From contig NC_135364.1 of assembly GCF_051622035.1 (NCBI RefSeq), forward strand, positions 16,305,001-16,369,000: a DNA stretch of 64,000 nucleotides, given 5' to 3'. The notes beneath the pieces were generated by a model that was not told where the DNA came from, searched no databases, and worked only from the letters and a program-made list of their open reading frames with translations. Of the stretch, positions 38,601-48,117 are shown piece after piece; positions within the stretch are counted from its first letter, which is position 1; every line of letters starts with the position of its first letter. The position numbers were made by a program, and so were the translations under genes. The DNA comes from Arctopsyche grandis (lineage: Eukaryota; Arthropoda; Insecta; Trichoptera; Hydropsychidae).

Positions 38601-41600
38601 CTTTGAACTTCCTTCTGGTGATGATCGTCAGCTATGTTACAGTTGAGAGAATAGTGCGACTCTGATATATTAATATTCTTTTGAGGGTTAACTTCTTTAA
38701 CATTAACGCCTTTACCATATGATTGTGCATTATTCATATCTTGCTTGTGGAAAGCGTTTAAAGCCAATTTAGAATCAGACATACTACTTTCCATTTGAGG
38801 AATTGACAATATAGTTTTATTTAATTTCGAATCGCTATCGAGTTTAGGATTGCCTTGAATTTCCGAGTCGACCAATCTAGCATATGGCACTTCAGCTTTA
38901 TTGTTAGATGATGTACTGTTCAATCCTTTATATACAGAAGTATACGAAAACCTCCTGGCTAGATTATTGTGATCTATAGAATGCGGCTGACAGAATGGAA
39001 GGGGTGACGATAAATTAACAGACAACTGTGGAGAACTCTGCAGATAAATATCAAACGTGTTGTATGGAGCTGTATGGAAAACCAACGATCCTTCGTGCAG
39101 TAAGCTTTGACCGTATCCATATTCACCGCTTTTAGCATCTTGTATGTTAAAGAGTGCCACATTTATTCCTTCTTGTATGTCCATACGTGTCGGTTTCAAA
39201 AAGTTTGGACCGTTTCTATTTGAGCCAAAGAATGCACAGCCTCCAAGGCAACCACATTGGCTGTTCTTATTCATTGTTTCATCAGACGGCCATAAAAACC
39301 ATAACCGTTTAGTCTTCTCGTCGTGTACTTTGAGAAATTTATGTTGAACGTGATTTGTTCCGAGTTCTTTAGAAGATAACGAAGTAGCTGCCTCTAATAA
39401 TATCGGTCCTAAAGAAACACTACCAACTTCAATCCAAAAGTCTGTGTCACAACTTTTAGACTTGTTGTTAATACTGCCAGTGTTCTTCAGATTAGAAGTA
39501 TGATTGTTAAATGTATATTGTGTAATTTTCATATGAGGAAATAGACCAGTTATACCCGAATTGAAATGATCATTATGTAAATTACACAGGCATAATCTAA
39601 TTGGTGATATCCAAGTCTGTAAAGCAGTGCCGTTATCTATTATATGAATATCTATGGCATCGATAGCCACTCTGGTCATTCTATACTTGATATCTTCGCT
39701 AGAAGGACAATAATATTTATTTGCAAGATTTGTATGGCTACAAGCTAAGATGTCAGCGCCATGGTGACAAAATTTCTTAGTCTTTGGTGAAGTGAGTTTA
39801 TTCTCAGCGTCGTTCGCCAAAAGAATGAACGTTTCCAGAGAGTTGAAGAGTGAGAAAAACTGAGGAACAGTTAACCTTCCAGTCAATTGACCCAACTGCA
39901 ATTCAAGCAACCAAGCGTATTCCATGGTTTCTTCTTCTAATGATCGATTCTCATCGCTGAACATAGCATGTCCTCTAATTTGCAACGATGACAACATAAG
40001 ATGTCCCTGTTGGAAGTTTGAATTAGCCAGTGTGTGATTATTATTATCAGGCACAATAAGCATGGAAGGGCTAATCAGAAGCTGCAATTTAGTTTCCTTG
40101 TATTTTTTGTTCATTTCAAAGCCGAATCTTTCGATGAGTACGATTGGACAAGTTTGATCAGTGTCTTTGCAATTTTTAATCAGATAAGCTTGTATATCAT
40201 GTAAGATGACCGACACTGTAACTTCCAAAGGTCGATACATTCTTGGATCAAATATTGTTTTGATATTATCGGAGGAATCTTCTCCACATATTGGCGTAAC
40301 TACACTGTTATTACTCATTTGCTTTTCAGCCAACTTAGAACTAAACTCATTAAAGTGACTACTATCAGTTGACTTTTGCATGTCGGTGAAGACTTGATCT
40401 TCTCCGAAAATGTTCTCTTTCAGGTTGATAAAATTCCATATAAGGGAACCGTATAAAAGTAGAACTGAAGGTCCAATTTCAAGTTCGACGTTTACTTTAT
40501 CTGGTGTCATTGTGCTCGGATCGTATTTCTTCGTTCCACTATTACTCCATTGAACTTGTGGCTGCTTCCTTGAACGAGCTATCCTCATCGGTGACAGTAA
40601 AATTTCTTCTTTTTCTGGTGTTGTTATATCAGCTTGGGGATCTGGTCCTAAAGGTGAAACAGGATGATATGTATACTTTATACTCAATGCAACGATGGGA
40701 ACCGACCAACAATTTACCCAACCAGCCGAAGTAAGACATTTTTTACGCCATCTTGAATTAGATAATGGCTTCGATGTTGGCAAACTCATATTTTTTTCCA
40801 ATGCTAAAAGTATTATTTTACTGGTGTTTATTTCTGGTAAATACAGAGACATATCTACACCTTCACCTTGAATCCAAATTTTTAATGGAACAATGGTTGG
40901 TAGAAAATCATCAAAAGGTAAATCAAAAGAGAGATCGAAGAGATCGCCGCAGAAAGCGACATGACAATTTTCTTGATTCGTAGAACTGCAATCTATCCAG
41001 TTGTATTGATTTGACAAAGTTATAAGTTCAAAATCTTTTAATAGTAACGATATTTTCCATGTATACGGAACAAAATGTAGTATATCTGGCCTGGCTTTAG
41101 AAGACCAATCTACGAGCAAATCTTGAAAGAATCCTTTGTGGGCGTAAATAAGATTTGCAGTCGCCTTGCAACCAGTGAAACTTAGAGACCAGTCTTGATG
41201 TTGATTCCATATTACAGGATAGTGACATTTGATGGCAAATTCTAAGGTTTCACTTTCAGCTAAGCTACGGTATTGAAGACTAGTTGTAGCTTCTAAGTGC
41301 AATAGCTGTCCTGTTACTTTAGTCGTATATCCGTCTTGTAAGACAATCCATGGAAGATTCACTTCTAAATAGGATCCTGCTCCAATATTTATATGTACGG
41401 CGTTAGTTTCTTTATTTTTAGAAAATAGTATGTCTATCGTTGCTTCATTCAAGGTTGATAATCTAATATCAAAAGACTGCATTTGGCGTCTATCACCCGG
41501 TTTTGGTTGAGGTGTGACGATCAAATTTTGAAAATCTGTTGGAAAGAAAAATTTGAATAGATGATCTCTTTGCCGATCTGCCCATGGTCCATAGCTAAAA

Positions 41601-42762
41601 TCAGTTCCTTTTCCACATTTAATATCAATACCCCATATAGGTGGAGCTGATTCAACAATGTCACCATTAACAAGTTGCAGTAAAACAGGTTCATCAGGTA
41701 CAATACCAGGTTCGTCCATGTAGAAATATAACTCTATATAATTTGAACTCATTACGACGAATCCTTCACCCATATATCTTGGAGGATCATCAACCATACC
41801 AATATAATTAGGACTTGGAACGAGCATCACTCGACAATTATCAACCTTCGCTTTTACAAAATGCATGAGGTAGTCCAACTTTGAAGCTGGAGGTTTGGTG
41901 CTGTAAACGACGTGGGCTTCTTCTAAACTTATCGACAGGCTTGTTGGAACTAAGCGATTACCGAAAACTACACGCCCGGAACATACATCGACTTTTATCA
42001 CGGGAATAAGATCTCTCCATGTGCGAGCCATTACAGCCTCAGCTCGCACTTTGTGTTCAGAGGCACTTTCTCTCTCGTTTGCCAAATTCATTGCATGCTC
42101 CTTATTAGATAAAGATATTTCATCATTTTTCTCGGGAAATATTGCCGAGTCGAGACCAAATTTTTTTTCCAGTTCATTGTACAATTGGCACCTATTATAT
42201 ACATGAAGCTCAAAACCATTTAACATCACAGAAAGTCTCGTATCAGAATGTGATAAGTCTGAAAATTTTAAATTTAAATTACCAATTGTTCAAAATAATG
42301 AGATACAATTCAAAAATGTTGTTCTACCTTCTGATACGTCTTTTGGAATATATGCCCTCCACCATCTAAATATTAAATAACCATCCTGAACTCTGACAGT
42401 GAAATCATAGTCTATATAAACCAGATCTCGAAACATAATTTTACCAGACAGGGCATTAATAGCAATAGATCCTAAAACAAAATATTAATTGTACTGTGGA
42501 TATTTTCAAAATAATGCACATATTAAAATTAATGTTAATACCTATTTTAAAATTTTCATCCTCAAAAAAAAATCTATTTATTAATCTTGTCACAATATAG
42601 CCCAGCAAACGGCTATTGTAATATGTGCTGTATACAACCCAACACACACAACATACCAAAGATATTAATAGCCACATGAAATTACTATCCATTTTCAAAT
42701 CCTCCAATGTGACATGAGCTGTATAGTTCCAAGGGGCTTGAAGCCCCGCGTCATCGGAATGC
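23624..42762 (-). CDS. tweek: Bridge-like lipid transfer protein 1 (tweek/KIAA1109)
   Basis: A giant minus-strand gene of at least 30 exons. BLTP1 proteins are rod-like bridges that channel lipids between ER and other membranes; fly tweek is needed for synaptic vesicle recycling. The first visible exon (42762-42542) encodes the N-terminal membrane anchor WLLISLVCCVCWVVYSTYYN and RLLGYIVTRLINRFF. The next has FRDLVYIDYDFTVRVQDGYL and IFRWW. A single exon of about 5.1 kb (about 42259-37155) follows, with FELHVYNR, WRDLIPVIKVDVCSGRVVFG, RVMLVPSPNYIGM, FSYGPWADRQRD, TNAVHINIGAGSYLEVNLPW and CGCLGGCAFFGSN. The next two exons continue DIGKIHAQL and IGYIMFECGLEGVSIK. The last exon (about 23820-23624) ends the protein with LSWGGKS and ARTTIPKWLQRGALDPLDKL, matching the family C terminus. 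The coding start lies in a 5' exon upstream of 42762 that I could not place: residues HSDDAGLQAPWNYT precede the first internal Met. Confidence 0.93.
27157..27736. mobile_element. MULE-like MITE, host of a nested insertion
   Basis: Ends are inverted: left GATTACACGACAAGTCGTTC, right read backwards GGTGTCACGACAAGTCGTTC. GATAAATAC is repeated on both sides (27148-27156 and 27737-27745); 9 bp is the duplication size of Mutator-like elements. Inside are short CGTTCACTGACA-type repeats. Without the nested element it is about 220 bp. It lies in a tweek intron. Confidence 0.8.
27224..27572. mobile_element. hAT-type MITE nested in the MULE-like MITE
   Basis: Termini CAGTGGCGGATCAAG and, read backwards on the right, CAGTGGCGGTTTATC are classic hAT ends. 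The 8 bp CGTTCACG is repeated exactly (27216-27223 and 27573-27580). 349 bp, non-coding. CGTTCACG is itself a motif of the host element, so the order of insertion is certain. Confidence 0.88.
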
Positions 42763-44046
42763 CTGAAAATCAAATGAAAATTTTGAATTTTCCTTTATCA
42801 TCCATTGTTATAAATCTTTTAAATTTTCGATTTCGATAGTAGTGTTTAAGGAAAGTTGATTGCATTATATTTCACCGAAAAATCTTAATTAACGGTACTA
42901 TTTTTATAAAAAGTATATAATATATAATTTAATGGACTTTGTAAAATTTTTTACAATATCATTGTAATGCTATTAGTTTATGAAACATAAGTGTTCAAAA
43001 ATGAATCATCATTTTTTATATCTAGCGTATTATTACAACTATACAAAAACCTAAAAACAATGAAAAATACAAAAAAATGCATTATGAATTCCTCGCAATG
43101 GTGTCTTTAATCGCCAGTATGACGTAATTGGACCTTTCAAATTGATATAAATAAATGATTAGCGGTTATCTTATCTTTAACATTTCGATTTTATATATTT
43201 AGTTGATTATTAATACTTTTTTTTCGATTTCATTATTACAATATAAATTAATATTTTCGTGCACACATAATAAAACGAGAAATACAAACATCTTGATGGA
43301 TTTTATGATCCCAGTTTTATTTGTCTATCCCATCGTCGAACGTCAAACTTCGACCGACAGCTCAATGACAATTGATATTTGGCCAAAACACTGCAACATA
43401 AGATTCCATATTATTGATTTCTCCATGACGATAATACAAATATTTTTTTAAAAAATTTATAACAAAGAAGAATATAATATTAATTAAAACAAATGAAACA
43501 TGAAAAATGTAACAAGTCTTTTTAGAGTGTGGTTCGTTCACTTCCTTTAGTCAGCTTTGATTGTATTCCGATTTTTAATTCGACGCATCTTTATTAAATT
43601 CTTCACGTAATAGATTTCAATATAGTAAGAATATAAATATTCCAAATTATAATCAGGGAAATACGCTCATTTAAGTATCCTTTATAATACGATCATTAAC
43701 TTTCATTAAAATATGTATTATAAAAATGATTTCGAAGATTCTAAGGATTTTTTATGTATGTACTTACTGCAGATCTATTTTTAGGTAGGTATGTATAATG
43801 TTTTCAGATTTGTGACAAAATTTGAAATATACTGTGGAAAACAAAAAAATTGAACTATTTGCAAAACATACATACATATGTATACATATTCAATTTACAA
43901 CAAAGCCTCGGTATAACAAACAAATTAGGTTTTAATTTATGTATATTAAAACAGTCAAGCACATAATATAATAAACGGTTAGATCATACTATAATTTATT
44001 TTAAATTTAGAAAATATATTTTTTTGAAATATTATATTTATTTATG
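42763..44046. other. AT-rich region upstream of tweek
   Basis: Should contain the unplaced tweek 5' exon and promoter. No recognisable start exon, repeat or other gene; the frame at 43203-43451 has no known domain. Confidence 0.35.
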
Positions 44047-44226
44047 GGTAAATGGATTATTACGCACACGACAATCGTTATCACGAAAATCGCGAATGAG
44101 GAATATTTCGCACTCGAGTTCTCGTTTATAACTCTTGATGGACCGAATTTTCGGATGCCAGGTGTTCCGTGATCGAAATTTTAGTGACGTGTGTTAGATC
44201 GCTTTGTGCGGAATAGTCACCAAACC
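44047..44226 (-). mobile_element. GGTTYGGTGA family MITE copy 3
   Basis: Read on the minus strand it begins GGTTTGGTGACTATTCCGCA and ends AATAATCCATTTACC, aligning over its length to copy 2 at 19990-20205. No clear target-site duplication is left, which suggests an older insertion. Confidence 0.7.
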
Positions 44227-44998
44227 CACCTGAGAGTGCACTCTTCAAAAACGAGACAATTTTTCGAGCATCAGGCCCTATCTACAAACGTATGTTGTTC
44301 TATATCTATGAAATTTTTTATATTAAATATTGTTGCGTGGATGTGTTGAGGGATTTCCAAGATCGGAGAGAAAGTTGCAGCTGTAATGGTAGAGGTAGCT
44401 TATTTTTGTTCACCCGTCGGTATACTACATTATCAATATTATCACGCGATCCATGCGTATCACGATCTGAATTGATAGTGTAATATAACAGTATCGTGAT
44501 AATCAGTACCAAATTTGGGTTATTTTGAAATTCGCGATACCAAAATCACGATATGTATTAATAATGTAATATCACTAATCCCTTCCCTTCCCCTTAATAT
44601 TACTCGTCAGCCATGGAGGATATTGGAGGGTATTACACTATCAATATTATAAACAGTTATCAAGATTCGTATTGAAAGTGTAATAGGTTAGTATCGTGAT
44701 AATCAGTAGTGAATCCGGGCTATTTTTAAATCCACGATACTAGAATCACAATTCGTATTGACTGGGTAGCATGCACCGATGGGTCGCGAGCAAAGAAATT
44801 GTAGGCGGGGTAGGAAGTGTTGATCGTATCCCAGCCTAACGAAACACTGTTGTGCTTGTTTTAAGTTGTTTTATTGTTTGCCTAAATATTGTACAAGTGG
44901 ATTAGAATATTTGAGGAAGTTTTCTCGAAGCGGCTATTGGCTGTTGACTTGGTGTCGTGATGGCCGCTGGATCTGCAATGTGTCGTTGCTCTGGATCC

Positions 44999-45103
44999 GG
45001 CTATGTTCAGATGTCTCTGGATATGGCAGTGTGTTGCTGGCTCGGCATTCGGCTATGTTCAGAAGGTCTCTGGATATGGCAGTGTGTTGCTGGCTCGGCA
45101 TTC
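44999..45103. repeat. 53-bp tandem repeat, two units
   Basis: Two adjacent copies of GGCTATGTTCAG...GGCTCGGCATTC, differing by about one indel. It lies in the loop of the foldback element and has no known function. Confidence 0.9.
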
Positions 45104-45327
45104 GGCTGAGTTGCAAGCGTTCTTCCATTGTAGGGTAATGTAGTGGTAGCTGTTCAGATGCTGGATGTCGACTGGTCCGCTGCTGTGTGTCGACTGAAGT
45201 TGCTTGGGGTGGACCTCCTTTTATATTGTTTTTGGGGGTCCACGTGACTTTACTGGTGATTGATTCTGAGAACCGCAGGTGGTGTTTACGTGTGCGAGTT
45301 ATGCGAGGAATGTGGTTTGTTGTTTAG

Positions 45328-45521
45328 GGTGGACGTTTCTCGAATGTTTGGCGTCGTTCCACTCGATTTAGTTTAATGGGTGCAGGTGTTCTTCGACTTC
45401 GTGTCGTTCTAATTGATTTGTTGGGGTGGAATTTGCTCGAATGTTTGGCGTCGTTCCACTCGATTTAGTTTAATGGGTGCAGGTGTTCTTCGACTTCGTG
45501 TCGTTCTGCTTGGTTTGTTGG
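45328..45521. repeat. 97-bp tandem repeat, two units
   Basis: Two adjacent copies sharing CTCGAATGTTTGGCGTCGTT and CAGGTGTTCTTCGACTTCGT. It lies in the loop of the foldback element. Confidence 0.9.
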
Positions 45522-46154
45522 GGTGGATTATTCTCGACTCGAGATGACGTCAATGGTTGAGCGTGAGAAATGTATTCTCCGTCGCAATAGATTTCGATAG
45601 TTTCGATTGCGGTGACGAGATTCCTACAAAATGTTATAATTATCAGGCCACGAGACTTTATTGGTTGTTGTATACGGCTCCTATAAGGACTCACAGACGA
45701 AAAACTTGGTTGGTCAACCTTGTCGACAACATGCCTTGTTGACGACAATGTTGTTCCTCTGTGGGTATGCTGATAGTTGATATTTCATGTTGAAGCAGTG
45801 GTTGAGTCGAGATCAAACATTTTAGATATCGAAGTGATGTTGAACAACAATGTTGACGACAAGACTAATCAACTAAGTTGTTCGTCTGTGGGTGCCTTTA
45901 TATGCCGAGGTCGTTTTTGCGTGAACGCGAGATCAGGTAATCGGCACTAATAAAACAGTGATTGACGAGAGCCAATCGCCTAATCTTTACGTTACAATAT
46001 TTTTTGAATAAAAAAAAATGATATTGATTATCACGATACTAATCTATTACACTATCAATACAGATCGCGATACGCGTGCTAATATTGATAATGTAATATA
46101 TCTTATTCGACGCTGGCGGGCCAACGAGTGCAGACCAATAAAGTACCTTTACTA

Positions 46155-46867
46155 TATGGAGGATGAACGAATGAGACGACTGGCATGTTAATGCACGTGT
46201 TTATTATATGACAGCTGAAGACAGAGTGAGTAGTAGCTCTCCGAACCCAGCCGGGTTGGTCCCCACTCGCAGGAAGGCAACCAAACTCGACCATGTCGTA
46301 TAAGCGAGCCGCCACATCACTCCCCCCCCAGCATCAGCGATACCAAAATTACAAAGAAACAAATTTTACAAAAGAAAAAAAATTGTTGTTACACAAAGAG
46401 AAAAAATTATTACGTGGGGAGAAAAAAAAATGTTGACGTGGGTCATCCGCTGTGTACATAGGTGTACCGCCCTGAATGGTCGGTAGATTCGAGGGCGGTG
46501 ACGTCGCGAGCAGGACGGTGGGTGGTCCGATGGTCGCGCCGATGCGATGCGATGCTGCGGCGGCGGCGCTCTTCCGAGGCTGATGTCGGTTGGTGGGGCG
46601 GCGGGGGCGCGGCGGGTAGCTTCTCCCGCCTGACTCGGCGAGGCAGGGATGAGCGGCATGTTGAAATTGATCGAGGCTGCGTGGCTCGATGTCGGGGGTC
46701 ACCAGTATGGAGGATGAACGAATGAGACGACTGGCATGTTAATGCACGTGTTTATTATATGACAGCTGAAGACAGAGTGAGTAGTAGCTCTCCGAACCCA
46801 GCCGGGTTGGTCCCCACTCGCAGGAAGGCAACCAAACTCGACCATGTCGTATAAGCGAGCCGCCACA
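46155..46867 (-). mobile_element. TRIM: miniature LTR retrotransposon with identical LTRs
   Basis: Two 162 bp direct repeats, 46155-46316 and 46706-46867, appear identical. Read on the minus strand they begin TGTGGCGGCTCGCTTATACG and end CATCCTCCATA, with AATAAA inside. ACTA is duplicated at both sides (46151-46154 and 46868-46871). After the 5' LTR (minus strand) is TGGTGACCCCCGACATCG, similar to the primer sites of many insect LTR elements; a G-rich polypurine run GGGGGGGGAG precedes the 3' LTR. The interior is under 400 bp and Pro/Arg-rich where open; no enzyme domain. It inserted into a foldback element. As a miniature element it looks whole and very young. Confidence 0.9.
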
Positions 46868-46900
46868 ACTACTACTACCGCGTCTTTCTCTCCGATTCTG

Positions 46901-47278
46901 GAAACCCCTTTGCACGTCCATGCAACAATATTTTTGAATAAAGAAGAAAAAAATAAATATATATATCCCTTTAATATGGCTTTATTAGTTTGGTTTACTG
47001 TCACGCGGAGTGTCCAATAAAATAAAACTTCAGTGCATGTACATATGTACATAAACTGGTTGCTGACCACTGACGACCGCTGCGTCGACCTTTTTTTTAC
47101 TACTTCCCCGCTAGTTAAGCCCCCCGCACCTCTCAGTTGGTGGCGATAACATCTCCGACCAAAAGTGTACGTAATGGCTTATCTAGGTTATTCTATATCT
47201 ATGAGAAACCCCTTTTCACGTCCATGCAACAATATTTTTGAATAAAGAAGAAAAAAATAAATATGTATATCCCTTTAA
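46901..47278. repeat. Direct repeat pair, about 74 bp, spaced about 300 bp
   Basis: GAAACCCC...CACGTCCATGCAACAATATTTTTGAATAAA...ATCCCTTTAA occurs at 46901-46973 and again at 47204-47278. The first copy includes the right end of the foldback element. The DNA between has a run of T followed by a CCCCGC-rich stretch (near 47090-47130). The origin may be a local duplication or a second related element end. Confidence 0.7.
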
Positions 47279-47310
47279 GAAAAACAATAAGAATATCGTA
47301 GACTAGTGGT

Positions 47311-47660
47311 TTTACCCGGCTTCGCTCGGCATTTGTAATATAAACCACTTAAACATGGCTAATTTAATAGTAAACATTTTATTTAATTTATTTGAATAGT
47401 TTTATTTTATTTCAATTTATTTGAAATATATTAATTTGTTTTATTATTTAATTTAACGCCACGGATTCCATCACTCGAGCCTTACATATATACATAAGAT
47501 CTTATAAAGTTTCTTTCGAAATTATATATTAGATGTATGTAGGAAACATGATAAAAACGTGATGTTTTTTTTAAAAGAAGCCAGACGAAAGCGAATATTG
47601 TGAAATTTCGACGAAGACTCTTTTAAGAAATTCCTCTCGAAACGTTGGTAAAATATCGCG
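47311..47660. other. AT-rich spacer with a retroposon-like end
   Basis: TTTTACCCGGCTTCGCTCGG near 47319 matches a motif often found at the ends of insect retroposons. The rest is AT-rich with no feature I can support. Confidence 0.3.
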
Positions 47661-48117
47661 TCGACGTGTTTAATTAAGGGGGCGTTTGAAGTTCGAGTGA
47701 GTTGAAAACGGCGCCGAGAGCAGCGGGGCAGCTGAAAAGCGAGAAACGGACGATCATCGAGGTGAATTGCGCGCTTCCTGTGAGTGTTGCCAGAGACGGG
47801 GTCGCGGAGAGTGTTGCCAGGGCGAGCGCTTCCGTGTGACGGTGCGCGAGGCGGGACGAGGCGGGGCGGGGCGAGGGGAGTCTCAGGCGACGGCCGGAGC
47901 GGAGCCACAAGCCGACTCGGAAGCCAGCCGAAGCCGAAGCCGAAGCCGAAGCCGAAGCCGAAACCGGAGCCGGAGCCGAAGCCACAGCCGAAGCCACAGC
48001 CGAAGCCGCTCGACGCCCGACCCTCACGTCGGTGGAGACCAGCTCCGGGCGCACTCGGCCGACACCTCGTTGGCTTTTCGCCACACCACAACCACACCGC
48101 ACCGTCGATTCATCAGC
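47660..48117 (+). promoter_or_regulatory. GC-rich 5' region of importin alpha with hexanucleotide array
   Basis: A sharp GC-rich island directly before the importin alpha start, including an array of GCCGAA units at 47927-48008. It is probably core promoter and 5' UTR. All frames across it are open because the repeat lacks stops; these frames are artefacts. Confidence 0.5.
47927..48008. repeat. (GCCGAA)n hexanucleotide array
   Basis: About 13 units of GCCGAA/GCCGGA/GCCACA in the presumed 5' UTR of importin alpha. The array would read Pro-Lys, Ser-Arg or Glu-Ala on the plus strand and Gly-Phe on the minus strand. Confidence 0.93.

Larger units (their letters stand above)
44326..46932. mobile_element. 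Foldback element with about 190 bp inverted arms, 2.6 kb
   Basis: The left arm (about 44326-44510) reads AATATTGTTGCGTGGATGTG, then CGGAGAGAAAG, TATCAATATTATCACGCG and TGATAGTGTAATA. The right arm is the inverted homologue: outer part 46868-46932 (read backwards AATATTGTTGCATGGACGTG with CGGAGAGAAAG) and inner part about 46018-46154 (read backwards TATCAATATTAGCACGCG and TGATAGTGTAATA). The right arm is split by a miniature LTR element at 46155-46867. The loop (44510-46015) contains a third partial copy of the arm near 44630-44760 and two tandem repeats. A stretch ending CGGCACTAATAAAACAG...ACGTTACA near 45988 looks like the end of an LTR, unproven. No long coding frame. Confidence 0.6.

Noticed and set aside
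46103-47070. Two minus-strand frames sharing a C-terminal half
   Set aside because: The shared part is the TRIM LTR present twice, not a duplicated gene.
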